From: Thermaurantiacus tibetensis
GTDB lineage: Bacteria > Pseudomonadota > Alphaproteobacteria > Sphingomonadales > Sphingomonadaceae
DNA length: 64,000 bases
Direction: 5' to 3'
Assembly (NCBI RefSeq): GCF_015354055.1
Contig: NZ_JACHTM010000001.1
Span: forward strand, 744,001 to 808,000
A program made the translations under genes and the position numbers. This document shows positions 10,770 to 19,222 of this stretch, in pieces. The number at the start of each line of letters is the position of its first letter. Within the stretch, counting starts at the first letter, position 1. The notes under the pieces were generated by a model. The model was not told the DNA's origin. It did no database searches and was given only the letters and a program-made list of their open reading frames with translations.

Positions 10770-13055
10770 GTGCGCGTGACCATCGTCGAGCCAGACCGGC
10801 GGGGGCCGCTTGCGCGGCTGTTCGCGAACCCGCGGCGCGTGGCGCTGCTCGAGCTGCTGCTGGCTGCCCTGGTGCTGGCGATCGGGGTGGGGTCCTACGC
10901 GCTGCTCACAGGCGGGCAGGTGCCAGCAACCGGGCTCTCGCCGCCGGCCGTGACGGCGCTTCTCGTCATCAACCTCGTACCGCTCATCGGGCTTCTGGTG
11001 CTCATTGCCCGCCGGGTGGCGCTGCTGCTCGCGAACCGGCGGGCCGGCATTGCGGGCGCCAACCTCCATGTCCGCCTCGTGGCCCTGTTCGCGGCGCTGG
11101 CGGCGGTACCCACCGTGCTGGTCGTGGTCTTCGCCTCGCTCCTCTTCCAGTATGGCGTCCAGTTCTGGTTCTCCGAGCGGGCGCGCACCGTCCTCGACAA
11201 CGCCGACCAGGTCGCCCAGGCCTATGTCCAGGAGAACAAGGCCCGCATCCTCGACGACATCCTCGCCATGGCGAACGACGTCGGCGGCTATGCGGCGGAG
11301 TTCGGCCTCCCGTCCGCGCGCTTTGCCGAGGGGCTCGCCTTCCAGGTTGCGGCCCGCGACCTTTCGGAGGCGGTCGTCTTCGAACTGGCCAATGGCAGCC
11401 CGCGCATCCTCGCCGAGACCGCGCTCGCCGGCCCGCCGCTTGCCGAGCGGCTGAAGGGCCTCGATCTGGCCGGGCTGGGGCCAGGCCGTGCGCAGGTGAT
11501 CGGGGCCCCGCGCGACCGGGTGGAGGCCGTGGTCCGGATCCCGGGGCCGGCGCCGCGGTTCGTCTACGTGAGCCGGAAGGTGGAGGCCCGGGTGCTGGAG
11601 CAGGTGGCGCGCACCCAAAGCGCGCTCAGCGACTACACCGAGCTGACCGAGCGCAGCCGAATCCTCCAGTGGCGCTTCAACCTCATCCTCGTCTTCGTCT
11701 CGCTCCTCATCGTCGCCATCGCCATCTGGCTGGCGCTGTGGCTTGCGACCCGGCTGGTCGCCCCCCTTGTCAGGATGGCCGAGGCCGCCGAGCGGATCGG
11801 CAAAGGCGACTTCGACGCCAGGGTGGAACCCGCGGGCGGCGGCGAGGAGATGCGGATGCTCGCGCGCGCGTTCAACCGGATGACGGCCCAGATCAAGGCG
11901 CAGCAGACGGCGCTGCGCGCGGCCTCGGAAGATGCGGAGAGCCGACGGCGGGTGCTCGAGGCCATCCTGTCCGGCGTCTCGGCCGGCGTGCTGGCGATCG
12001 ATGCCGACAGCCTGATCCGGCTTGCGAACCGCTCGGCGCAGCTCTTGCTCGACAGCGACGCGCTCGTCGGCCGGCCGCTGGCCGAGGCGGTTCCGGCCTT
12101 CGCCCATCTCCTTGAGCGGGCGCGCAGCGACGGCACTGTCGACGGCGAGGTGACGCGCGAGACCGCCGGCCAGCAGACGCAGACGCTGGCCGTGAGGCTT
12201 ACCGCCGACCCGGGGGAGGAAAGCGGCTACATCCTCACCTTCGACGACATCACCCAGCAGCTCGCCGACCAGCGCCGCGCCGCCTGGGCGGATGTCGCGC
12301 GCCGGATCGCCCACGAGATCAAGAACCCGCTCACCCCCATCGTGCTGTCGGCCGAGCGGCTCCAGCGCCGGTTCGCCCCGCAGGTGAACGACGGCCGCGA
12401 GACCTTCGATGCACTGACGGCGACGATCATCCGCCAGGTCGAGGATCTCCGGCGGATGGTCGACGAGTTCTCGGCGTTCGCCCGCATGCCGGGCCCCACC
12501 TTCCGCGAGGAGAACCTCGCCGAGATCGCGCGGCAGGCGATCTTCCTTGCCGAGGTGGCGGCACCCGCGATCCGCTTCCGGCTCGACGTCGCGCCCGACC
12601 TTCCGCCGGTGGTGTGCGACCGACGCCAGCTCGGCCAGGCCTTCACCAACCTGCTCAAGAACGCAATCGAGGCGATCGGCACCGGCGCGGGCGGGGCAGG
12701 CGAGAGCGAGGAGGAGATCCGGGTCAGCATCTCCGCGCGGGACGGGTGGCTGACCGTCACGATCGCCGATACCGGCTGCGGCGTGCCGGAAGCGCTGCGC
12801 GACCGCCTGTTCGAGCCCTATGTCACCACCCGCAGGAGGGGCACGGGGCTCGGTCTCGCGATCGTCAAGCGCATCGTCGAGGATCATCACGGGCGGCTCG
12901 AACTCGTCTCGGGTACGGGAACCCGGCCGGGCCGCCCGGGTGCGGTCGCGCGCATGGAGTTCGATCTTGCCGCCCTGGCCGCGCGGCGCGGTCCGGGCGG
13001 GGAGGCCCCGGCCCCAGCCACGGCCTCTTCCGCTTCCAGGGAGCCAGTCGTCTGA
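10770..13055 (+). CDS. ntrY: membrane sensor kinase NtrY
   Basis: A 761-residue inner-membrane histidine kinase. Hydrophobic segments near residues 24-45, 55-75 and 95-120 precede an extracytoplasmic part. Another membrane segment (about 302-325) leads into a HAMP domain (RLVAPLVRMAEAAERIGKGDF). A PAS domain is followed by the H-box [13 protein letters not shown] (His about 515) and an ATPase domain with NLLKNAIEAIG, DTGCGVPE and GTGLGLAIVKRI. NtrY pairs with NtrX and has been linked to nitrogen, redox and envelope responses in alphaproteobacteria. The start is GTG at 10770. Its stop shares bases with the ntrX start (TGATG). Confidence 0.95.
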   Translation: MRVTIVEPDRRGPLARLFANPRRVALLELLLAALVLAIGVGSYALLTGGQVPATGLSPPAVTALLVINLVPLIGLLVLIARRVALLLANRRAGIAGANLHVRLVALFAALAAVPTVLVVVFASLLFQYGVQFWFSERARTVLDNADQVAQAYVQENKARILDDILAMANDVGGYAAEFGLPSARFAEGLAFQVAARDLSEAVVFELANGSPRILAETALAGPPLAERLKGLDLAGLGPGRAQVIGAPRDRVEAVVRIPGPAPRFVYVSRKVEARVLEQVARTQSALSDYTELTERSRILQWRFNLILVFVSLLIVAIAIWLALWLATRLVAPLVRMAEAAERIGKGDFDARVEPAGGGEEMRMLARAFNRMTAQIKAQQTALRAASEDAESRRRVLEAILSGVSAGVLAIDADSLIRLANRSAQLLLDSDALVGRPLAEAVPAFAHLLERARSDGTVDGEVTRETAGQQTQTLAVRLTADPGEESGYILTFDDITQQLADQRRAAWADVARRIAHEIKNPLTPIVLSAERLQRRFAPQVNDGRETFDALTATIIRQVEDLRRMVDEFSAFARMPGPTFREENLAEIARQAIFLAEVAAPAIRFRLDVAPDLPPVVCDRRQLGQAFTNLLKNAIEAIGTGAGGAGESEEEIRVSISARDGWLTVTIADTGCGVPEALRDRLFEPYVTTRRRGTGLGLAIVKRIVEDHHGRLELVSGTGTRPGRPGAVARMEFDLAALAARRGPGGEAPAPATASSASREPVV

Positions 13056-14479
13056 TGTCGCTTGATGTTCTGGTGGTCGATGACGAGGCCGACATCCGCG
13101 CCCTCGTCTCCGGGATCCTGGAGGACGAGGGTTACCGCCCGCGCGTGGCCGGCAACAGCGACGAGGCGCTCGCCCTCATCGCCGAGCGGCGACCGGCGCT
13201 TATCGTGCTCGACATCTGGCTGCAGGGCTCGCGGCTCGATGGCCTCGAGCTTCTCGACGAGGTGAAGCGGCTCGACCCGTCGCTCCCGGTCCTCATCATC
13301 TCGGGCCACGGGAACCTCGACACGGCGGTGGCAGCCATCAAGCGCGGCGCCTGGGACTTTCTCGAGAAGCCGTTCCAGGCCGACACGCTGCTCCAGGCCG
13401 TCGCCCGGGCGACCGAGACCGAGCGGCTGCGGCGCGAGCTTGCCGAGCTCCGGCAGATCGCGCCGATCGACACCGAGCTCACCGGGGTCAGCCAGGCGAT
13501 CAACGCCGTGCGCGCAACCATCCGCCGCGTCGCCGCGACCGGAAGCCGCGTGCTTGTGACCGGGCCCTCGGGCAGCGGCAAGGAGACGGCCGCGCGCCTC
13601 CTCCACCAGTGGTCGCCGCGCGCGTCGCGGCCGTTCGTGGTGGTGGCCGCCGCCAGCATGGCCCCCGAGCGGGTGGAGGAGGAGCTGTTCGGCCGGGAGG
13701 AGGGCGGGGCACTGGTGCGGACCGGTCTCCTCGAGCAGGCCGACGGCGGCACTCTCTTCATCGACGAGGTGGCCGACATGCCGGCGACCACCCAGGCCAA
13801 GATCCTGCGCGTGCTGACCGACCAGAGCTTCCAGCGCGTCGGTGGCTCCCGGCACATTCGCGTCGATGTCCGCGTGGTCTCGGCCACCGCGCGCGACCTC
13901 TCGAAGGAGATCGCCGCCGGGCGATTCCGCGAGGATCTCTACTACCGCCTCAACGTCGTCCCGGTCAGGATGCCGCCGCTCGCCGAGCGGCGCGCCGACA
14001 TCCCGGTGCTTGCCGAGTATTTCCTCGCCCGGCTCGCGGCCGAGCGGCGGATCCGGCCCCCGGTGCTGGCCGAGGACGCGGTGGCTGCACTCCAAGCCTA
14101 CGACTGGCCGGGCAACGTGCGCCAGCTTCGCAACGTCATTGAGCGCACGCTCATCATGGCCCCGGTCCAGGCGGCGGAACGGCTCGACCTGTCGATGCTG
14201 CCGCCCGAGATTACCGCCGAGCCGGCGCGCCTCGTGCCGGGCGAGGCGGCGCGGTCGATCATGGGCACGCCGCTCCGGGAGGCGCGCGAGGCCTTCGAGC
14301 GCGAGTATCTGCGGGTCCAGATCCGCCGATTCTCGGGCAACATCTCGCGCACGGCCGCCTTCATCGGCATGGAGCGCTCGGCGCTGCACCGCAAGCTGAA
14401 GGCCCTCGGGCTGACCGATCCGGGCGAGGCCACGGAAGAGCCCGTCTCGGGCGCGCGCGGGTCCGCAGCTCGCGACTGA
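13055..14479 (+). CDS. ntrX: response regulator NtrX
   Basis: A 474-residue regulator with receiver (VVDDEADIRA, Asp about 52 in IVLDIWLQGS), AAA+ (GPSGSGKETAA, GGTLFIDEVADM) and Fis-like DNA-binding (GNISRTAAFIGMERSALHRKL) domains. The loop after LFGREEGG, where NtrC has GAFTGA, is shortened and the motif is absent. That is typical of alphaproteobacterial NtrX and argues against classical sigma-54 activation. It is coupled to ntrY by a one-base overlap and followed by hfq after 105 bp. The trkA gene that often sits between ntrX and hfq is not present here. Confidence 0.95.
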   Translation: MSLDVLVVDDEADIRALVSGILEDEGYRPRVAGNSDEALALIAERRPALIVLDIWLQGSRLDGLELLDEVKRLDPSLPVLIISGHGNLDTAVAAIKRGAWDFLEKPFQADTLLQAVARATETERLRRELAELRQIAPIDTELTGVSQAINAVRATIRRVAATGSRVLVTGPSGSGKETAARLLHQWSPRASRPFVVVAAASMAPERVEEELFGREEGGALVRTGLLEQADGGTLFIDEVADMPATTQAKILRVLTDQSFQRVGGSRHIRVDVRVVSATARDLSKEIAAGRFREDLYYRLNVVPVRMPPLAERRADIPVLAEYFLARLAAERRIRPPVLAEDAVAALQAYDWPGNVRQLRNVIERTLIMAPVQAAERLDLSMLPPEITAEPARLVPGEAARSIMGTPLREAREAFEREYLRVQIRRFSGNISRTAAFIGMERSALHRKLKALGLTDPGEATEEPVSGARGSAARD

Positions 14480-14584
14480 CCTGCTGGCGGCAGCCCGCCG
14501 GCTTTCTTGTCTCCGCGGCGACCACACCCTAAGTTGCAGCCGCGGCGGGCCATTCAGCCCGGCGCCAAGAACGAGGACGTGCCC

Positions 14585-14833
14585 ATGGCCGACCGCGCCA
14601 ACAACCTCCAGGACGTGTTCCTGAACGCCATCCGCAAGCAGAAGGCGCCCGTCACCATGTTCCTGATCAACGGCGTGAAGCTGCAGGGCGTGGTCACCTG
14701 GTTCGACAACTTCTCGGTGCTGCTCAGGCGCGACGGCCATTCCCAGCTGGTCTACAAGCACGCCATCTCGACCGTGATGCCCGCTGTCCCGGTGCAGCTC
14801 TTCGAGCCGGAGAAGTCCGACGACGAGGACTGA
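14585..14833 (+). CDS. hfq: RNA chaperone Hfq
   Basis: An 82-residue Sm-like protein. [20 protein letters not shown] with Sm1, and the Sm2 motif [10 protein letters not shown], are canonical. The short acidic tail PEKSDDED is typical of alphaproteobacterial Hfq. It forms a hexamer that pairs small RNAs with mRNAs. The start is the ATG at 14585 before ADRANN; the sequence upstream is a 105-bp gap after ntrX that may carry a promoter. hflX follows after 16 bp, the conserved hfq-hflX pair. Confidence 0.97.
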   Translation: MADRANNLQDVFLNAIRKQKAPVTMFLINGVKLQGVVTWFDNFSVLLRRDGHSQLVYKHAISTVMPAVPVQLFEPEKSDDED

Positions 14834-14849
14834 GCCTCCCGCCGCAGCC

Positions 14850-16187
14850 ATGACCGACGTGGAGGGTGCCCGCGCGCTCGAGGGGCGCCGCAACCGGATC
14901 CTGCGCGGCTTCGACTCCGATCGCGGCACCAGCTTCGGTGCGCCCGCGATCGTCGTGCACCCTGCCTTCAGGGGGCGCCAGGCTTCTCCTGCCGGCCGAT
15001 CGCCGGAGGCGCGGCTGGCCGAGATCGCGGGCCTTGCCGCTGCCATCCGCCTCGACATCCGCGAGGCCCTTGTCGTTCCGCTTCGCGCGGCAAGTCCCGG
15101 TCTCCTGCTCGGCAAGGGGCAGGTCGAGCGGCTGGCCACCCTCGTTGGCCTGCACGGCGCCGAAGTCGTGGTCATCGACGCGCGCGTGACTCCGGTCCAG
15201 CAGAAGAACCTCGAGGAAGCGCTGGGTGCCAAGGTCATCGACCGGACGACACTCATCCTCGAGATCTTCGGCGAGCGCGCGGCAACCGCCGAGGGGCGGC
15301 TCCAGGTGGAGCTTGCCCACCTCGAGTACCAGGCGGGCCGGCTGGTCCGCACCTGGACCCACCTCGAGCGGCAGCGCGGCGGCTTCGGCTTCCTCGGCGG
15401 CCCGGGCGAGACCCAGATCGAGGCGGACCGCCGCCTCCTCCGGGACCGGATCGCCCGGATCCGCCGGGAACTGGAGGAAGTGCGCCGCACGCGCGGGCTG
15501 CACCGGGCGCGGCGGAAGAAGGCGCCCGTGCCGGTCGTCGCCCTCGTCGGCTACACCAACGCCGGCAAGTCCACCCTGTTCAACCGGCTGACAGGCGCAT
15601 CGGTGCTTGCCGAGGATCTGCTCTTCGCCACCCTCGACCCCACCATGCGGCGCCTTCGCCTGCCGGGGTTGGGCGAGGCCGTGCTCTCCGACACCGTCGG
15701 CTTCGTGTCCGATCTCCCGACCGAGCTGGTCGCGGCCTTCCGGGCGACGCTCGAGGAAGTGACCGAGGCGGACCTCGTGGTTCATGTGCGGGATGTCGCC
15801 CACCCCGAGAGCGAGGCGCAGGCCGACGACGTGCGCGCCGTGCTCCGCTCGCTCGGGGTTCTCGACGGTGGCACGCCCCTTCTCGAGGTGCTCAACAAGG
15901 CCGATCTCCTCGACGAGGCGGCCCGATCCGCGCTTGCCGGGCGGCCGGACCGGCTGCTCGTCTCGGCCACGACGGGGGAGGGCGTGGACCGGCTCGTCGC
16001 TGCCGTCGCTGCCGCGCTTGCGTCTGGCGCCCGCACCGAGACCATCAGGCTCCACCCCTCCGATGGCCGGCGGCGCGCCTGGCTGCACGCGCATGCCGAG
16101 GTTCTGGCCGAGGCGGAGGCCGACGGCATGCTCGAGCTCTCGGTCCGGATGGGGGAGGGCGCGCGCGCCCGCTACCGCGCGCTCTGA
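14850..16187 (+). CDS. hflX: ribosome-associated GTPase HflX
   Basis: A 445-residue GTPase. The N-terminal HflX domain ends in GGFGFLGGPGETQIEADRRL, followed by a basic coiled-coil linker and the G domain with G1 GYTNAGKS (about 234), switch segment FATLDPT, G3 DTVGF and G4 NKAD. HflX binds the 50S subunit and splits stalled ribosomes, for instance under heat. It is paired with hfq in the usual order. Its last 16 bp overlap the end of the convergent mazG gene. Confidence 0.95.
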   Translation: MTDVEGARALEGRRNRILRGFDSDRGTSFGAPAIVVHPAFRGRQASPAGRSPEARLAEIAGLAAAIRLDIREALVVPLRAASPGLLLGKGQVERLATLVGLHGAEVVVIDARVTPVQQKNLEEALGAKVIDRTTLILEIFGERAATAEGRLQVELAHLEYQAGRLVRTWTHLERQRGGFGFLGGPGETQIEADRRLLRDRIARIRRELEEVRRTRGLHRARRKKAPVPVVALVGYTNAGKSTLFNRLTGASVLAEDLLFATLDPTMRRLRLPGLGEAVLSDTVGFVSDLPTELVAAFRATLEEVTEADLVVHVRDVAHPESEAQADDVRAVLRSLGVLDGGTPLLEVLNKADLLDEAARSALAGRPDRLLVSATTGEGVDRLVAAVAAALASGARTETIRLHPSDGRRRAWLHAHAEVLAEAEADGMLELSVRMGEGARARYRAL

Positions 16188-16954
16188 TCCTCGTCGGCCG
16201 CCCCGGCGCCCTTCGCTGCCTGCCAGAGCCGTTCCTTCTCGGCAAGCGGAAGCCTGGCAAAGCCCGACGCCGTCTCGATTGCCCGGAAGCGCGCCTCGAA
16301 CTTGTCGCAGGCCGCGCGCAGCGCTGCCTCGGGCTCCACGCCGAGCTTCCGGAGCCAGTTGACCGCCGCGAACAGGAGATCGCCGGCTTCCTCGGCGCGC
16401 GCGGCCGGGTCGGCCGCGGCCTCGAGCTCGGCCATTTCCTCGAGGAGCTTGGCCTTTGCGCCTTCGGCATCGGGCCAGTCGAAGCCGGTCCGCGCGGCGC
16501 GGCGCGAGAGCTTGTCGGCGCGGAGCAGCGCGGGAAGCGCTTTCGCCACGCCATCGAGCGCCGAGGCGCGGGGCCGTTCCGCCGCCTTGATGGCCTCCCA
16601 GGCAGTCACGACGGCCTCGGGCGTGGCGGCGGCGGCATTGCCGAAGACGTGCGGGTGGCGGCGCTCCATCTTGGCGCAGATCGCCTCGACCACGTCGGCG
16701 AAGGCGAAGGCCCCGGCCTCCTCGGCCATGCGCGCATGAAAGACGACCTGGAGGAGCAGGTCGCCGAGCTCGTCGCGGAGGTCGGCCATGTCCTCCCGGG
16801 CGATCGCGTCGGCCACCTCGTAGGCCTCCTCGATGGTGTAGGGGGCGATGGTGGCGAAGGTCTGCGCCCTGTCCCACGGGCAGCCGCCGGGCGCGCGCAG
16901 CCGCGCAATGATGGCAAGCAGCCGCCCGATGTCGCCTGCCTTGCGCGCGCTCAT
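16172..16954 (-). CDS. mazG: nucleoside triphosphate pyrophosphohydrolase MazG
   Basis: A 260-residue all-alpha NTP pyrophosphatase with two MazG repeats. The N-terminal repeat shows CPWDRAQTFATIAPYTIEEAYEV with EExxE-type metal ligands and DELGDLLLQVVFHARMAEE; the second shows EEMAELEAA and EEAGDLLFAAVNWLRKLG. It hydrolyses canonical or damaged NTPs to NMP and pyrophosphate. Its ATG overlaps the stop of the upstream antiporter gene by 4 bp (ATGA), so the pair is co-translated although the functions look unrelated. Confidence 0.95.
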   Translation of the reverse strand: MSARKAGDIGRLLAIIARLRAPGGCPWDRAQTFATIAPYTIEEAYEVADAIAREDMADLRDELGDLLLQVVFHARMAEEAGAFAFADVVEAICAKMERRHPHVFGNAAAATPEAVVTAWEAIKAAERPRASALDGVAKALPALLRADKLSRRAARTGFDWPDAEGAKAKLLEEMAELEAAADPAARAEEAGDLLFAAVNWLRKLGVEPEAALRAACDKFEARFRAIETASGFARLPLAEKERLWQAAKGAGAADEDQSAR

Positions 16955-18153
16955 GCCGGCACCGCGGCCTCTTCCCGCCGGGCGGCGCGGCCCGCGAGGT
17001 GGAAGAGCAGGGGGTTGAGGAGGATCGAGAGAAGGGCCGCCGCCAGCACGAGGCCGTGCGCCTCGGCGGACAACACGCCGAGCGCAAGCCCCATGCCGGC
17101 GAGAACGAAAGAGAATTCGCCGATCTGGGCCAGCGCGGCGGCGGCGTAGAAGGAGTCGGAGCGCGAGGTGCCGAGCGCGCGGGCGATGAGGAAGGCGGCA
17201 AGCCCCTTGCCGATGACGATGATGCCCACCACGAGGAGCACGCCGCCGGGCCGGTCGAGGAGGATCCGCCAGTCGAAGAGCATGCCGACGGCAACGAAGA
17301 AGAGGACGGCGAAGGTGTCCCGCAGCGGCAGTGAGTTCTCGGCCACGCTTGCCGAAAGGCGGGTGCCGTTGAGCGCGACACCGGCGAGGAAGGCGCCGAG
17401 CGCGAACGAGGCATCGAACACCGTGTAGGCAACCCAGGCCACCCCGAGCGAGAGCGCAAGCGTGCCGAGCGAGAGCAGCTCGCGGCTGCGCGAATGGGCG
17501 ACGCGGACGATGAGCCAGGGAAAGACGCGCGAGCCGACCAGCGCCATCAGGCCGACGAAGGCGCCGATCTTGAGGAAGGTGAGCGCAAGCGTCAGCCCGA
17601 GCTGGCCCTGGATCGCGCCTTCGGCATCGAAGGAGGCGACGAGCGCCGGCAGCGCGACGATGGCGAGCACGATGGCGATGTCCTCGACGACGAGCCAGCC
17701 GATCACGAGGCGGCCGGCAGATGAGTCGACCATCCGCCGGGCCTCGAGCGCGCGCAGCAGCACGACGGTGCTCGCCACCGAGAGCGAGACTCCGAGGACG
17801 AGGCTTTCCCTGAGGCCGAAGCCGAGGAGAAGCCGCCCGGCCGCAAGGCCCAGAAGGGTGGCGGTCGCCATCTGGACGATGGCGCCGGGCAGCGCGACGC
17901 GCCGCGTCTCCCAGAGATCGGCAAGCGAGATCTTGAGGCCGACCCCGAACATGAGGAGGATGACCCCGATCTCGGCCATCTGCTGGGCGAGCGCGATGTC
18001 TCCCACATAGCCGGGGGTGTGGGGGCCGACGGCGACGCCTGCGAGCATGTAGCCGACGAGGGGAGGAAGCCTCAGGCGCTGGGCGGCGAAGCCGAGCAGG
18101 AAGGCGAGCACGGTTGCCGCGACCAGCATGTCGATGAGGGCGTGGGCGTCCAC
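16951..18153 (-). CDS. CPA2-family cation:proton antiporter, membrane domain only
   Basis: A 400-residue protein with about twelve hydrophobic segments. LPPLVGYMLAGVAVGPHTPG, GVILLMFGVGLKISLADL and ALAQIGEFSFVLAGMG are hallmarks of the Kef/YbaL-type Na+/H+ or K+/H+ exchangers. KefB/YbaL proteins usually carry a C-terminal RCK (TrkA-N) regulatory domain; here the protein stops soon after the last membrane segment (HLAGRAARREEAAVPA), so that domain is missing or encoded elsewhere. The transported ion is not predictable. It precedes mazG in one transcription unit, and the candidate dif site lies about 100 bp upstream of its start. Confidence 0.85.
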   Translation of the reverse strand: MDAHALIDMLVAATVLAFLLGFAAQRLRLPPLVGYMLAGVAVGPHTPGYVGDIALAQQMAEIGVILLMFGVGLKISLADLWETRRVALPGAIVQMATATLLGLAAGRLLLGFGLRESLVLGVSLSVASTVVLLRALEARRMVDSSAGRLVIGWLVVEDIAIVLAIVALPALVASFDAEGAIQGQLGLTLALTFLKIGAFVGLMALVGSRVFPWLIVRVAHSRSRELLSLGTLALSLGVAWVAYTVFDASFALGAFLAGVALNGTRLSASVAENSLPLRDTFAVLFFVAVGMLFDWRILLDRPGGVLLVVGIIVIGKGLAAFLIARALGTSRSDSFYAAAALAQIGEFSFVLAGMGLALGVLSAEAHGLVLAAALLSILLNPLLFHLAGRAARREEAAVPA

Positions 18154-18248
18154 ATGCTGCTTATGGGGGTCGGGCGCGGGCTTGTCACGCGGGGGCGCGG
18201 GGTGGGGCGAAGGGACATGGCGAGGCGGCCTGCCCTTGGCGCCACGGC

Positions 18249-18276
18249 AAGTCTGATAATCTACATTATGTCAAGT
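18249..18276. other. dif: candidate chromosome-dimer resolution site (dif, XerCD site)
   Basis: A 28-bp AT-rich island in very GC-rich surroundings with the 11-6-11 layout of a XerC/XerD site. The left arm AAGTCTGATAA keeps the inner ATAA, the centre is TCTACA, and the right (XerD) arm TTATGTCAAGT matches 9 of 11 bases of the E. coli XerD arm TTATGTTAAAT. It is intergenic, between divergently oriented minus-strand neighbours' boundaries. GGGNAGGG octamers, the KOPS signal that guides FtsK to dif, change polarity here: to the left I see only the plus orientation (395, 3829, 5117, 6524, 15975, 16152). To the right nearly all are on the minus strand (e.g. 19559, 20956, 21471, 23734, 25770, 30155). 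Identification is by pattern, not by alignment to a lineage model. Confidence 0.75.
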
Positions 18277-18287
18277 ACTCCTATGGG

Positions 18288-18455
18288 TCAGGCCAGCCCC
18301 AGCAGCCGCACCACCAGCACTCCGCCCGCGAACACCACCCCCCAGACGAGCAGCAGCTGGAGCGTCCGCGTGAACCCGAGCCGGGCGAAGAATCCCCGGT
18401 TGAGCCCCACCACGAGCAGCAGCACGAGGACGAGGTAGACAAGCGCGAAGGCCAT
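18288..18455 (-). CDS. small two-span membrane protein, unknown function
   Basis: A 55-residue reading frame that is mostly two hydrophobic segments (LVYLVLVLLLVVGL and LLLVWGVVFAGGVLVVRLLG) joined by a short basic loop with NRGFFARLGFTR. Its ATG at 18455 shares one base with the stop of the MBL hydrolase gene (TGATG), the same coupling used by tatD and MBL upstream. That supports it as a real gene at the end of that operon. An ATG 15 bp upstream (18470) is also possible. I do not recognise the family. Confidence 0.6.
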   Translation of the reverse strand: MAFALVYLVLVLLLVVGLNRGFFARLGFTRTLQLLLVWGVVFAGGVLVVRLLGLA

Positions 18456-19222
18456 CACGCGGGCTCCCACACGCGCCCGTCGTACCCCGGCGTCACGCCT
18501 TCGGGAAGCTCGGCAAGCAGCGCGTCATGGTCCATCGACTGGTCCATGTGGGTGAGCCAGGCGGCCTTCGGCCGGGCCCGCGCGATCCAGGAGAGCGTCT
18601 GCGCCAGGTGGCTGTGGGTGGGGTGCGGCTCGCGCCGCAGCGCATCGACGATCCAGAGGTCAAGGCCCTTGAGGAGCGGCCAGCTTTCCTCGGGAATCCC
18701 CGAGATGTCCGTGGAATAGGCGATCGCATGGCCACTGGCCTCGAAGCGGAAGCCGTTGCTCTCGATCGGCCCGTGCAGCTGCCGGAACGGCCGCACCACG
18801 AGCGCGCCGAAGCGGTGCGCCTCTCCCATCGCGCAGGCTCTTGCGACTGCCGGGTAGCCGTCGTGGCCGTGGAAGACATAGTCGAACCGGCGGGTCAGCG
18901 TGGCGGCGGTCGCCTCGTCCATGTAGCAGTCCACGCGGGCGCGCTGGACGTGGAACACCCCCCGAAGATCGTCGATGCCGTGGCTGTGGTCGGCGTGGTC
19001 GTGGCTGTAGAACACGGCCGACAGTCGCGAGACCCCGGCGTCGAGAAGCTGCTCGCGCAGGTCCGGGCTTGTGTCGACGAGCACGCGCTCCTCGCCGTGC
19101 TCGACGAGAATGGAGACGCGCCGCCGCCGGTTCCGAGGATTGGTCGGATCGCAGGCACCCCAGTTGCCGCCGATGCGCGGCACGCCCGAGGACGTGCCGC
19201 AGCCGAGCATGATCACCCGCAT
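18455..19222 (-). CDS. MBL-fold metallohydrolase (PhnP-like)
   Basis: A 255-residue metallo-beta-lactamase-fold protein opening MRVIMLGCGTSSGVPRIGG, typical of the PhnP/phosphoribosyl cyclic phosphodiesterase-like group. The metal motif is FYSHDHADHSHGIDDL, later ligands appear in QLHGPIESNGFRFE, AYSTDISG and the C-terminal THMDQSMDHD. The substrate is unknown; relatives cut phosphodiesters. It is encoded directly after tatD with a one-base TGATG overlap, the conserved tatD-MBL pair of alphaproteobacteria. Confidence 0.85.
   Translation of the reverse strand: MRVIMLGCGTSSGVPRIGGNWGACDPTNPRNRRRRVSILVEHGEERVLVDTSPDLREQLLDAGVSRLSAVFYSHDHADHSHGIDDLRGVFHVQRARVDCYMDEATAATLTRRFDYVFHGHDGYPAVARACAMGEAHRFGALVVRPFRQLHGPIESNGFRFEASGHAIAYSTDISGIPEESWPLLKGLDLWIVDALRREPHPTHSHLAQTLSWIARARPKAAWLTHMDQSMDHDALLAELPEGVTPGYDGRVWEPA

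Noticed and set aside
12887-17459. Long minus-strand open frames opposite ntrX, hfq and hflX
   Set aside because: Same reasoning: low-complexity shadow translation of well-supported plus-strand genes.
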